Positions 34,774-43,404 of a DNA stretch of 64,000 bases are shown here, piece by piece; position 1 is the first letter of the stretch; every line of letters begins with the position of its first letter. Both the position numbers and the translations under genes were made by a program. The stretch covers positions 309,980-373,979 of the forward strand of contig SVIG01000001.1 in NCBI GenBank assembly GCA_015071005.1. Reading direction: 5' to 3'. Source of the stretch: Clostridiales bacterium (GTDB lineage Bacteria > Bacillota > Clostridia > Christensenellales > Borkfalkiaceae). The notes beneath the pieces were generated by a model, which was not told where the DNA came from, did no database searches, and was given only the letters and a program-made list of their open reading frames with translations.

Positions 34774-36072
34774 TTACGCTTCTACGTACATTTCGTTGTT
34801 TTCTTTCAAGAAGTTGAAGAGTTTGGTGATTACGATATCGCTGCGGATATAGTCGAACTGACGGGGATCCATGTTCTTCTTGTATTCTTCCGCCGTCTTG
34901 TTTACGGAAGCTGCTTGTTCCGCAACCTTCGCGTCTACTTCTTCTTCCGTCGCTTCAAGCTTTTCGTCCTTGATAAGCTGGGAAATGATGAGCTGATTCA
35001 AAACGTTCTTCTTCGCTTGTTCTTCGTAGTTCTTTCTGAAATCCGCTACCGTCACCTTCAAGAAATCAAGATAGTCTTGAAGCTTCAAGCCTTGGTACAT
35101 AAGTTGATATTCGAATTTTTGAACAAGACCGTCGATTTCTCTTTCGATCATCGCTTGGGGAATTTCTACTTCCGCGTTTGCTGCGATTGCGTCGAGAATG
35201 CTGTTTTCCGTTTGATCGTTTGCTCTGCGGTCAGCTTGCGCTTGCAATCTTTCTCTTGCTTTCGTCTTGTATTCTTCTACCGTTTCGCTGCCCGTTGCGT
35301 CTTTGATGAATTCATCGGTGAGCTCGGGGAGCTCTTTGCCTTGGATGGCGTTGAGTTTAACAGCGAATACAGCCGCTTTACCCTTCAGGTTTTCCGCTTG
35401 GTAGTTTTCGGGGAAGGTAACGTTTACGTCCTTCGTTTCGCCGATGTTCATACCAACGACTTGATCTTCAAAGCCAGGGATGAATTGACCGCTGCCGAGC
35501 GTGAGGTCGAAACCTTCCGCTTCACCGCCGTCGAATTTCACGCCGTCAACCGTACCAACGAAGTCGATGTTTACGATGTCGCCGTTTTGAGCTGCTCTGT
35601 CGGTCACTTCTACCTTGCGAGCGTTTCTATCTTGTACTCTTGCGAGTTCCGCAGCAACTTCTTCGTCCTTAACAGTATACGCATACTGTTGGATTTTCAT
35701 ACCCTTATAGTTGGAAATTTTTACCTCGGGCTTTACGGGAACGATTGCAACGAGGGTTACGCCGTCGTCTTCGAGCTTTTCAACCGTTACGCTAGGATCG
35801 CCAACAACGACGAACTTCTTTTCTTCCTTTGCAAGGATTTCGCCGTAGCTTTGTGCGAACATATCGTTCAATGCTTCATCATAGAAAACGCCTTTGCCAT
35901 ATGCGCTTTCGATAACGTGCTTGGGCGCTTTGCCTTTACGGAAACCGTTGATAGCGAATTTGCCGCGAAGCTTCAAATACGCTTTTTGTTGCGCGTTCTT
36001 CCAATCTTCACCATCGTATTTGATAGTGATTTTTACCGTGCTTTTTTCTGCCGCTTTGGTAGTGTACTTCAT
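34774..36072 (-). CDS. tig: Trigger factor (ribosome-associated chaperone)
   Basis: 432 residues. The N-terminal ribosome-binding domain has the GFRKGKAPKHVIE loop (~38-50), the FKBP-type PPIase domain GDIVNIDFVGTVDGVKFDGG (~165-184) and GSGQFIPGFEDQVVGM, followed by a C-terminal helical chaperone domain. It binds nascent chains at the ribosome exit. A GC-rich hairpin (34727-34748) separates it from clpP. Confidence 0.96.
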   Translation of the reverse strand: MKYTTKAAEKSTVKITIKYDGEDWKNAQQKAYLKLRGKFAINGFRKGKAPKHVIESAYGKGVFYDEALNDMFAQSYGEILAKEEKKFVVVGDPSVTVEKLEDDGVTLVAIVPVKPEVKISNYKGMKIQQYAYTVKDEEVAAELARVQDRNARKVEVTDRAAQNGDIVNIDFVGTVDGVKFDGGEAEGFDLTLGSGQFIPGFEDQVVGMNIGETKDVNVTFPENYQAENLKGKAAVFAVKLNAIQGKELPELTDEFIKDATGSETVEEYKTKARERLQAQADRRANDQTENSILDAIAANAEVEIPQAMIEREIDGLVQKFEYQLMYQGLKLQDYLDFLKVTVADFRKNYEEQAKKNVLNQLIISQLIKDEKLEATEEEVDAKVAEQAASVNKTAEEYKKNMDPRQFDYIRSDIVITKLFNFLKENNEMYVEA

Positions 36073-36166
36073 AGTTTTATTCTCCTAAAATCCGTGTTGA
36101 TTTTTCTTTTATTTTTTGCACGCCTTATATTTTACCACAATTATTAAAGAAAATAAAGCGTTTTCG

Positions 36167-36195
36167 TTTACATTTTAAGAAATTTCGAGTATAAT
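36167..36195 (+). promoter_or_regulatory. Promoter of rqcH
   Basis: TTTACA (36167-36172), 17-bp spacer, TATAAT (36190-36195); AAGGAAG follows at 36197. Confidence 0.7.
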
Positions 36196-36216
36196 TAAGG
36201 AAGAAATATACTCTGG

Positions 36217-37947
36217 ATGGGTCGAATTATGCCGCAAGACGCGTTTCACATTCGCCGCTTGGCGCAAGAACTGAATACTTTTCTCGTCGGTGGGAAAATA
36301 AACCGCGTTTCGCAGGTCAATAAGGACGAGCTTACCCTTATTATATACACCGGAAAAACGACGGTTAAACTCATTTTGAGCACAAATGCGTCCAATGCAC
36401 GAGTTTGTTTGTCGCTTTTTGAAAAAGAACCGGCTCCCATTGCGCCGAATTTTTGTATGTTGCTTCGAAAACACCTGCTCGGTGCGGAAATTTTAGAGAT
36501 TCGGCAATACGAGTTTGAGCGTATTATTGAAATTGATCTACATTGTACGACCGATTTCTCGCAATCAAAACGCACCCTGCATTGTGAGCTCATGGGGAAA
36601 TACTCGAACATCGTTTTGACGGAAAAAGGGGTTATTTTAGGCGCGTTAAAAACGTCTGCTTTGGAAGATAATTCCCGTCGAGTGCTGCTCCCTGGGGCGA
36701 AGTATTTATACCCCGAAAAACAGGATAAATTATCCCCTTTCGACGGGGCAGGTATGCGTTCACGGCTGGAAAACTATCTTTCGACAAGGGAAGCTATACC
36801 CGACAAAGAAGCGCTTTCGCTTTTCCTTTTTGAGAACGTTTTTGGGTTGGCTTTGCCGACGGCAAGAGAGATTGTGCGTATTGCGGAAGAGAGGGCTGGC
36901 TCGATAGGCGCGGCGCTGACGTCCGCTTTTCCGATTTGGGAGTTTGTGGGCGATTTTTGTGAAAACGAGCCGAACCAACCGTGTGTGAAATACGCAAACG
37001 GCACGGCGGTGGACTTTTTCGCGTTCCCCGTGGATGGCGGCGTGGAAATGCCCTCCTTGTGCAAAGCGGAAGACGAGTTTTTTTCGTCGCGCGAAAATAA
37101 GAAAAGCTTTGACGATAAAAAACGGAAGCTGGAAAACACCGCGCGTGCGTTAAAAAAGAAACAAACGAAAAAATTGCAAGATACCTTGGAACGGTTAAAG
37201 GATGCCGAAAAGGCGGAAGATTTGCGGGTTAAAGGCGAGCTTTTAACGGCGAATTTGTACCGTTTGGAAAAGGGTATGAGCTGCGTTGAGCTAGAAAATT
37301 GGTACGATGAAACGTGCGGAACGATTAAAATCGCGCTCGATACCACGCTCACGCCGTCGCAAAACGCGCAACGGTACTTTAAGACGTATAATAAGCATAA
37401 GCGTGCGAAGGAAGTACTTGCGCCGATGCTAAAAAAGGAAGAATCGGAAATTGAATACACCGACAGCGTGATTTCGTCTATTGTCCGCGCGGAGAATGCG
37501 GAAGATTTGAAGGAAATTGAAGCGGAGCTTGTCGAGCTGGGGCTTCTTCGCGCCGCACCGCAAAGGGCGGGCGGAAAGAAAAAGGAAATCGTTACTCCCT
37601 TCCGCGAGTACGAGTATATGGGTGTCAAAATTTATGTTGGACGGAACAATTTGCAAAACGATCGCTTGCTTCGCTTGGCGGATTCCGACGATATATGGCT
37701 GCACGCGCAAAAATACCATTCTTCGCACGTAATTATCGACGTAGACGGGGGGCAGGTACGAGATGAAGTGCTTTTATATGCCGCTGAACTTTGTGCATAT
37801 TACTCGGATGGACGGGAGTCGGATAAAATCCCCGTGGACTATTGCAAGAGAAAGTTTGTGAAAAAACCGAATAAAAGCAAAGCAGGGTTTGTCATTTATA
37901 CCGATTATAAAACGATTTTGGTAAAACCCAACGCGCATAAAGAGTAA
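36217..37947 (+). CDS. rqcH: RqcH (NFACT family) ribosome quality-control protein
   Basis: 576 residues. NFACT-N domain (DAFHIRRLAQELNTFLVGGK at the start, NFCMLLRKHLLGAEI ~85), helix-hairpin-helix and coiled-coil centre (~290-440, KKRKLENTARALKKKQTKKL), and NFACT-R domain (YMGVKIYVGRNNLQNDRLL ~470, DIWLHAQKYHSSHVII ~490). RqcH binds stalled 50S subunits and directs C-terminal alanine tailing in bacteria. Two stretches coincide with dispersed-element sequences (36745 and 37747), both in the sense frame. Confidence 0.94.
   Translation: MGRIMPQDAFHIRRLAQELNTFLVGGKINRVSQVNKDELTLIIYTGKTTVKLILSTNASNARVCLSLFEKEPAPIAPNFCMLLRKHLLGAEILEIRQYEFERIIEIDLHCTTDFSQSKRTLHCELMGKYSNIVLTEKGVILGALKTSALEDNSRRVLLPGAKYLYPEKQDKLSPFDGAGMRSRLENYLSTREAIPDKEALSLFLFENVFGLALPTAREIVRIAEERAGSIGAALTSAFPIWEFVGDFCENEPNQPCVKYANGTAVDFFAFPVDGGVEMPSLCKAEDEFFSSRENKKSFDDKKRKLENTARALKKKQTKKLQDTLERLKDAEKAEDLRVKGELLTANLYRLEKGMSCVELENWYDETCGTIKIALDTTLTPSQNAQRYFKTYNKHKRAKEVLAPMLKKEESEIEYTDSVISSIVRAENAEDLKEIEAELVELGLLRAAPQRAGGKKKEIVTPFREYEYMGVKIYVGRNNLQNDRLLRLADSDDIWLHAQKYHSSHVIIDVDGGQVRDEVLLYAAELCAYYSDGRESDKIPVDYCKRKFVKKPNKSKAGFVIYTDYKTILVKPNAHKE
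36745..36760 (+). repeat. Dispersed element, form A, in frame in rqcH
   Basis: GGGGCAGGTATGCGTT, one substitution in the core; translated D-G-A-G-M-R in a variable part of the protein. Confidence 0.65.
37747..37767 (+). repeat. Dispersed element, form A, in frame in rqcH (degenerate 3' half)
   Basis: GGGGGCAGGTACGAGATGAA within 37748-37767; translated G-G-Q-V-R-D-E in the NFACT-R domain, where the residues also fit the family. Confidence 0.55.
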
Positions 37948-37950
37948 AAT

Positions 37951-37980
37951 AAAAAGGCTTTCCATTAGGAAAGCCTTTTT
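37951..37980 (+). terminator. Terminator after rqcH
   Basis: AAAAAGGCTTTCC / GGAAAGCCTTTTT with a 4-nt loop. Confidence 0.85.
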
Positions 37981-37991
37981 GTGTTTTGATA

Positions 37992-38020
37992 TTGACAAAA
38001 TATGGAAAAGATTATATAAT
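37992..38020 (+). promoter_or_regulatory. Promoter of the first PH-like gene
   Basis: TTGACA (37992-37997), 17-bp spacer, TATAAT (38015-38020). Confidence 0.75.
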
Positions 38021-38045
38021 AGAAAGAAAACAAAGGACAAAAAAG

Positions 38046-38645
38046 ATGAGAAATTACAAATTAAAAGAAGATGAAGTTGTATTATATAAAGGAAAGGCTT
38101 ATAGAAACACAAACGGAAGAAAAATTGCTGAAGTTTTATTTACAAACTTATTTTTTGTGGTGGAAATAGAAAACGATTCATTGGTTGGTGAAGGCGATTC
38201 TGAAATATTTGCTTACCCTATTGAAGAAATAAAGATATATAAAGGTAAATTGCAAATTATTAGAAAAGATGCACAGGTTGAGGTGTACGCAAAGAGCGGT
38301 GAGGAATATTTAGAGTTTTTATCTAAAGCGGAAGCAAAGAAATTTGTGGACAAGGCGTGGGAGGAAATTACAAACAAAACGAAAACACAGCGCCGAATCG
38401 ATAAAGTAAAAGAAACGGTGGATTATGTTGATGAAACTTTTGGAATCGACACAATCCAGATTACAAAAGATGTCATTACAAACAAAAAGCAAAGCCACAT
38501 TACTGAAGAGGTGATTACTGATAACGGTGAAAATAAATCTTTAGAAGTTAATGGGGTGCAAAATACAAAAGAAAGTGTTGGTAAAAAGATTTTTGGTGGA
38601 CTTAAAAAGCTAATTCCAGGCAAAAAAGAAACAAAAAACAAGTAA
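38046..38645 (+). CDS. PH-like domain protein, AT-rich paralog 1
   Basis: 199 residues from the ATG at 38046 (AAAGGA upstream). The N-terminal ~100 residues (LKEDEVVLYKGKAY, AEVLFTNLFFVVEIEND, IEEIKIYKGKLQIIRKDAQV) look like a bacterial PH/GRAM-type beta-barrel. A helical, Lys-rich C-terminal part (VKETVDYVDETFGID) ends in a basic tail GKKIFGGLKKLIPGKK. It is homologous along its length to the next gene. Codon use is far more AT-rich than its neighbours, suggesting recent acquisition or relaxed drift. Function unknown; a membrane-lipid or protein-binding adaptor is possible. Confidence 0.7.
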   Translation: MRNYKLKEDEVVLYKGKAYRNTNGRKIAEVLFTNLFFVVEIENDSLVGEGDSEIFAYPIEEIKIYKGKLQIIRKDAQVEVYAKSGEEYLEFLSKAEAKKFVDKAWEEITNKTKTQRRIDKVKETVDYVDETFGIDTIQITKDVITNKKQSHITEEVITDNGENKSLEVNGVQNTKESVGKKIFGGLKKLIPGKKETKNK

Positions 38646-38650
38646 AAGAC

Positions 38651-38680
38651 AAAAGGCGTTTCTCAAGAAACGCCTTTTTT
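38651..38680 (+). terminator. Terminator between the PH-like paralogs
   Basis: AAAAGGCGTTTCT / AGAAACGCCTTTTTT with a 2-nt loop. Confidence 0.85.
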
Positions 38681-38739
38681 TATGTTTCGCGAAATTTACA
38701 AGCGCTCCTATACCAAATAAATTTAAGGAGTGATTTTGT

Positions 38740-39231
38740 ATGGAACATTATCAATTACAAGAACAAGAAGTTGTCCTTTATAAGGGCGAAGCGCGATGTG
38801 TGGAACGTCGCTGTCAGGCAGAAGTGCTTTTTACGAATTTTGCCGTGGTGCTGATACTTAAAAAGCGTAAACTGTTTGCCAAAGCGGAAATTTTCGTGGA
38901 AACCTACCCCACCGACGGCATTAAGTTCTATAAAGATAAGCCGCAGGTGATTCGCAAAGGTATAACTGTGGAAATTTACACCAAGAATGGAGAGGTGACG
39001 TTGGAGTTTTTTGGGAGCAGAGAAGCGAAACGGTTTGAAAACGCCGCGTTAGAGTATTTGACGGACAAAGGCGCGCTGCAACGAGGCTTGGAAAAGGTTA
39101 AAGGCACGATTGACTGTGTGGATAACACAATGGGGATTAACACGGTGGGAGTTGTCAAAGACGTTGCGAGCAAAAAAACGGGACTTGCCCTGCTTGGGGA
39201 CGTGAAAAATTTGTTCAAGAGAAAGAAATAA
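38740..39231 (+). CDS. PH-like domain protein, paralog 2
   Basis: 163 residues with an AAGGAG site. It aligns with the preceding protein: LQEQEVVLYKGEAR, AEVLFTNFAVVLILKK, DGIKFYKDKPQVIRKGITVE, then VKGTIDCVDNTMGINTVGVV and a basic tail KNLFKRKK. Its base composition matches the host genome, unlike paralog 1, and it lacks that paralog's ~35-residue hydrophilic insert. Function unknown. Confidence 0.7.
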   Translation: MEHYQLQEQEVVLYKGEARCVERRCQAEVLFTNFAVVLILKKRKLFAKAEIFVETYPTDGIKFYKDKPQVIRKGITVEIYTKNGEVTLEFFGSREAKRFENAALEYLTDKGALQRGLEKVKGTIDCVDNTMGINTVGVVKDVASKKTGLALLGDVKNLFKRKK

Positions 39232-39238
39232 TAATTTT

Positions 39239-39268
39239 CAGGGGGCTTTCCAATAAGAAAGCCCCCTG
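39239..39268. terminator. Terminator between PH-like gene 2 and engB
   Basis: CAGGGGGCTTTC / GAAAGCCCCCTG with a 6-nt loop. Confidence 0.8.
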
Positions 39269-39312
39269 ATTTAATATTTTTAGTTTTTTGCTCGCCTCAC
39301 TCGCTTGTTTGA

Positions 39313-39981
39313 TTATTCGTTTTCATCGGTTTCCGTTTCTTCTTCGGTTTGGATGGGTGAATTCGCAAGGTCTACGATCTCGCGCAGCTTTCTTAAAACG
39401 TCCTCCTTGCCGTAGCCCGTTTCCGAGCTGGTCGCAAGCATATTTGCAGGGGCAAGGTATAAGTCCGCCGCAATCGCCTTCAAATGTTCTTTCAATTTCA
39501 TCTTCGAAAGCTTGTCCGCTTTGGTGAGCGTGACCGTAAACGGTAACGTATGATAGTGCAAAAACTCGATCATTTGCACGTCGTCCGCCGTGGGATCGTG
39601 TCTACTATCCACGAGCATGAACACGTGTGCGATGCGCGCCTTATCCTTAAAGAAGCTATCGAGCGTCTTTGCCCATTTTTCCTTTTCGCCCTTCGATACG
39701 CGCGCAAAACCGTAGCCAGGTAAATCCGCAAGGATAAACTCGCCGAAATCAAAATAGTTAACAAGGCGGGTTCTACCCGGCTCGCTACTCGTTTTCGCGA
39801 GCTTTTTTTGGTTTGCGAGCATATTGATAAACGAGCTTTTGCCGACGTTGGATTTTCCGCAAACGGCAATCATCGGTTTGTCGGGCGCGATAAACTGCTC
39901 CTTTTTCGCCGCCGAAGTGATAAACGTCGCGTTCTTGATTTTCATCGTGGGCGATTGATTTTCTTGTTTCGTCTCGTACAT
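39313..39981 (-). CDS. engB: Ribosome biogenesis GTPase EngB (YihA/YsxC)
   Basis: 222 residues. G1 AVCGKSNVGKSSFINML (~33-49), G2/G3 with the DLPGYGFARVSKGEKEKW block (~94), and G4 TLTKADKLSK (~155). The ~15-residue acidic C-terminal extension (TEEETETDENE) is unusual but short. The protein is needed for 50S assembly. It follows lon by 31 bp, as in most Firmicutes. Confidence 0.95.
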   Translation of the reverse strand: MYETKQENQSPTMKIKNATFITSAAKKEQFIAPDKPMIAVCGKSNVGKSSFINMLANQKKLAKTSSEPGRTRLVNYFDFGEFILADLPGYGFARVSKGEKEKWAKTLDSFFKDKARIAHVFMLVDSRHDPTADDVQMIEFLHYHTLPFTVTLTKADKLSKMKLKEHLKAIAADLYLAPANMLATSSETGYGKEDVLRKLREIVDLANSPIQTEEETETDENE

Positions 39982-40012
39982 GGTAGCTCCTAATTAAAAA
40001 CTTTTGTAAAAA

Positions 40013-42451
40013 TTAGCAACGGACGGTGTTGTCTGCGTTATCGTGCGAAATGGGCGGCACGGCTTTGGGTATGCGCTTCTTTTTCGGCGCTTTGGGTTTT
40101 TCATTTGCACGAAAATTGTAATTTTCTCCACCTTCAAGCACAATATTGAAAACTTCGTCCACGCCCTTTACGGGAATAAAACGAATTTCGTCCTTTACTA
40201 CCTGCGGAAGCTCGTCAATTTCGCGTTTGTTACCGTCGGGGATTAGCACCGTTTGAATGCCTACTCGTCTAGCGGCGAGTGATTTTTCTTTTAATCCGCC
40301 AATGGGTAATACTTTGCCGCGAAGGGTGATTTCACCCGTCATGGCAACGTCGCCGCGCGCCTTTTTACCCGTCAAAACGGATAAAATAGCCGTTGCAATC
40401 GTGATCCCTGCGCTAGGACCATCTTTCGGGGTTGCGCCTTCGGGGACGTGGATATGCAAATCCGTCTTTGCGAGCGCGTCTAAATCTACGCCGTATTTAT
40501 CCGCGTTTGCGCGAATATAGGAGAGCGCGGCTTGTGCCGATTCTTTCATAACGTCGCCAAGCTGACCCGTCAATTTTAATTCGCCCTTGCCCTTCATCGC
40601 GGTCGCTTCAACGACGAGCGTTGTGCCGCCGACAGCCGTCCAAGCAAGCCCTGTCACCGTGCCGAGCTCTTGCTCAAAGCGGTCCTCATTTTTCGTAAAT
40701 TTAGGTACGCCCAGCAGCTCTTCCGCTTTCGCTTTATCCACGGACACGGGGGGCATGTCCTTATTCACGGCGTATTTTACCGCGATTTTTCTGCAAACCG
40801 TGCCGATGGTGCGTTCCAACGTACGAACGCCCGCTTCTCTCGTGTAGCCTTCGATTGCAGCGCGGATACCGTCCGTTTCAAAGGTCAAGTTATTGTCCGT
40901 AAGACCGTTTGCACGGAGCTGTTTGGGAACGAGATAGCGACGGGCGATTTCCGTTTTTTCTTCCATTGTATAGCCCGAAAGCTCGATGATTTCCATTCGA
41001 TCGCGCAAAGGACCGGGAATCGTTTCAAGCGTGTTTGCCGTCGTGATAAAGAGCACCTTGCTTAAATCGTACGGGAACTCCAAGTACCGATCGCGGAAGG
41101 TGGTATTTTGCTCGGGGTCGAGTACTTCCAAAAGGGCGCTCGAAGGATCGCCGTGCATATCCGACGTAATCTTGTCGATTTCGTCGAGCAGGAATACGGG
41201 ATTGATGGTTTCCGCGTTCTTCATGCCGTACAAAATGCGGCCGGGCATCGCACCGATATAGGTGCGGCGATGTCCACGGATTTCCGCTTCGTCCTTGACG
41301 CCGCCAAGGCTCATACGCACGAATTTTCTACCGAGTGCACGGGCAATCGATTGCGCGATGCTCGTTTTACCTACCCCAGGAGGGCCGACAAAACACAAAA
41401 TCGGCGCTTTCATAGAGCCTGTAAGCTTCAAAACCGCCAAATATTCGGTGATGCGTTCTTTGATTTTTTCCAAACCGAAGTGGTCGGCTTCAAGTACCTT
41501 TGCACACTCTTCCAAGCTTTCCGTGTCTTCCGTTTCTTCCGTCCAAGGAAGGGCGAGAACTTGATCGAGATAGTTCGCAATAACCGTGTATTCCGCAGCG
41601 GAAGAAGGCATTTTTGAAAGCCTATCCACTTCCTTTAAGCATTTAATTTCAAGCTTTTCGGGAAGGTGTTTTTCCAAGATTTTCGCGCGGTATTCGTCCT
41701 CCTCCTTGTTGTCGTCGCCGAGTTCGGAGTGGATGGCTTTGATTTGCTCGCGAAGGAAATATTCCTTTTGATTTTTATCGATACTTTGACGGACGGACTG
41801 CGCGATTTTCTTCTCGATTTTCGATATTTCGAGCTCGTCGTTTAAGCAACGTTCAAACTGTTTCAGTTGCTCGATAAGCTTAGTTTCTTCCAAAATGGAT
41901 TGCTTAATATCCAAGCGGACGCGCATAGCGCTCATCGCAACGTTGAGGTATTCTTCCGCCGCTTGACAGCGATCCAATCTCGTTAAAACGTCCTTGGCGA
42001 TTTTGCCGTCGACGGACGCTACGTCCTTGACAAGCGCTTTCGCCGTGCGGAAATATGCTTCTTCCATTACTTCGTCGCCGTGGATGGTGTCGATAGGGTC
42101 GCAAACTGCGGAAAAGTACCCCTCTTCAAAGCGGAGTACCCGTGCTTTTGCACGATAAAGGACCTCGCACAGTACGCGGACTGCACCGCCCGTGAGTTGC
42201 GCGATTTGCTTGATTTTTGCTACGCAGCCAACGGAATATAAGTCTTCCGTGGTCACGTCTTCCTTTTCCGTGTCCTTTTGCGTGAGAATAAAGAAAGTGC
42301 GATCGCTTGCGTTGGATGCGTACTCGATTGCTTTTAAGGTCATGTTTCGACCGACCTCGAAAGAGAGGTTCGTATTGGGGAAAGCGACCTTGCCGCGCAA
42401 AGGGATAACGGGATAGATATTGGTTGTTTCTTTTTTCGTGATAGTTTCCAT
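40013..42451 (-). CDS. lon: ATP-dependent Lon protease
   Basis: 812 residues. N-terminal substrate domain (YPVIPLRGKVAFPNTNLSFE at 13-32), Walker A CFVGPPGVGKTSIAQSIA (~360), Walker B PVFLLDEIDKI (~425) and the Ser-Lys dyad with PKDGPSAGITIATAILSVLT (~690; S in GPSAG). A C-terminal tail rich in Lys and Pro (KPKAPKKKRIPKAVPP) extends past the usual end. It degrades misfolded and regulatory proteins. Cotranscribed with engB. Confidence 0.96.
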   Translation of the reverse strand: METITKKETTNIYPVIPLRGKVAFPNTNLSFEVGRNMTLKAIEYASNASDRTFFILTQKDTEKEDVTTEDLYSVGCVAKIKQIAQLTGGAVRVLCEVLYRAKARVLRFEEGYFSAVCDPIDTIHGDEVMEEAYFRTAKALVKDVASVDGKIAKDVLTRLDRCQAAEEYLNVAMSAMRVRLDIKQSILEETKLIEQLKQFERCLNDELEISKIEKKIAQSVRQSIDKNQKEYFLREQIKAIHSELGDDNKEEDEYRAKILEKHLPEKLEIKCLKEVDRLSKMPSSAAEYTVIANYLDQVLALPWTEETEDTESLEECAKVLEADHFGLEKIKERITEYLAVLKLTGSMKAPILCFVGPPGVGKTSIAQSIARALGRKFVRMSLGGVKDEAEIRGHRRTYIGAMPGRILYGMKNAETINPVFLLDEIDKITSDMHGDPSSALLEVLDPEQNTTFRDRYLEFPYDLSKVLFITTANTLETIPGPLRDRMEIIELSGYTMEEKTEIARRYLVPKQLRANGLTDNNLTFETDGIRAAIEGYTREAGVRTLERTIGTVCRKIAVKYAVNKDMPPVSVDKAKAEELLGVPKFTKNEDRFEQELGTVTGLAWTAVGGTTLVVEATAMKGKGELKLTGQLGDVMKESAQAALSYIRANADKYGVDLDALAKTDLHIHVPEGATPKDGPSAGITIATAILSVLTGKKARGDVAMTGEITLRGKVLPIGGLKEKSLAARRVGIQTVLIPDGNKREIDELPQVVKDEIRFIPVKGVDEVFNIVLEGGENYNFRANEKPKAPKKKRIPKAVPPISHDNADNTVRC

Positions 42452-42568
42452 GCTTATTTAATACCCGTTTTTTAGGTTTTTCAAACGAAGGCGCGCTTTT
42501 GCGCGCTGAAACGCTTGAATATGATAAGAAGGGCGGTATTTTCCGCCCTTCCTTGCTTTTGTTGCGTT

Positions 42569-43402
42569 TTATTCGCCTTGTTCTTCCTGCGTCTGGGATT
42601 CGTCGTCCGTATCGTTGGGGTCGGTCGAACCGTAGGAATAGGAATAATAGTAGTATTTCTTATAGCTACCGTATCCGTAACCGTATTTACCTGTCTTGGG
42701 CGCTTTGTAATCGTTTACTATAACGCCGAGAATATTCGCTTTCGCGAATTTTAAGGTGTTGAGTGCGCGGGAAATATCGCTGATATAGGATACTTGATGG
42801 CGACAAACAAGCGCCGTACCGTCCGTGATCGGCGCAAGCGCCAATGCGTCGGAAAGAAGGAGTACGGGAGGCGTGTCGATAATGATATAGTCATACTCTT
42901 TGCGAAGTTCCTCCAAAAGGTTCTTCATTTCTTCACTTTCCAAAAGCTCGTAAGGCTTTGGAGAGTGCGTACCGCAAGTGATGTACGACAAGTTTTCGTT
43001 TACGTGGGAATGATGCACGACTTCTTCCAAGCTGTTTTGACCGGAAAGGTAGTCGGAAAGGCCAGGCGCGGATTTGCGCTTGAAGTATTTAGCGACACGG
43101 CCCTTACGGATATCCGCATCCACCAAAATAACCTTTGCATCCGAAAGCGCGAACATCAAAGCAAGGTTTGCCGTGACCGTCGTTTTACCGTCTTCGGGGT
43201 ATGCGGACGTCGTCATAATTGCTACGCCGCCGTCCTTTTTAGGTACGGAAACGGACATAGCGGCTTTCAAATTACGGAAAGCTTCGGTGACGTCGAAGGG
43301 GGTGTTTTCGTCCAACAAATATTCAGCTCTGCTTGAGCGGTGCGTTCTGTGCGCTTGTTTTCTATCGCGACGCTTGCGGAAAAGTTTAGAGAAAAATCCC
43401 AT
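42569..43402 (-). CDS. CpsD/CapB-type bacterial tyrosine kinase
   Basis: 277 residues. Walker A-like SAYPEDGKTTVTANLALMFA (~64-83), Walker A' VDADIRKGRVAKYF (~96-109) and Walker B IIIDTPPVLLLSDAL (~175) define a BY-kinase. The C-terminus has a striking tyrosine cluster (YGYGYGSYKKYYYYSYSYG) that is the autophosphorylation site. It partners with the membrane activator encoded just upstream (3-bp gap). No polysaccharide biosynthesis genes lie nearby, so its targets may be elsewhere. Confidence 0.92.
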   Translation of the reverse strand: MGFFSKLFRKRRDRKQAHRTHRSSRAEYLLDENTPFDVTEAFRNLKAAMSVSVPKKDGGVAIMTTSAYPEDGKTTVTANLALMFALSDAKVILVDADIRKGRVAKYFKRKSAPGLSDYLSGQNSLEEVVHHSHVNENLSYITCGTHSPKPYELLESEEMKNLLEELRKEYDYIIIDTPPVLLLSDALALAPITDGTALVCRHQVSYISDISRALNTLKFAKANILGVIVNDYKAPKTGKYGYGYGSYKKYYYYSYSYGSTDPNDTDDESQTQEEQGE

Positions 43403-43404
43403 AA

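Noticed and set aside
34915..36147. Long open frame antisense to tig
   Set aside because: Long but shadow-like: no ribosome site and composition follows the third codon positions of tig. The same applies to the 463-codon frame antisense to ftsH at 60871-62262.
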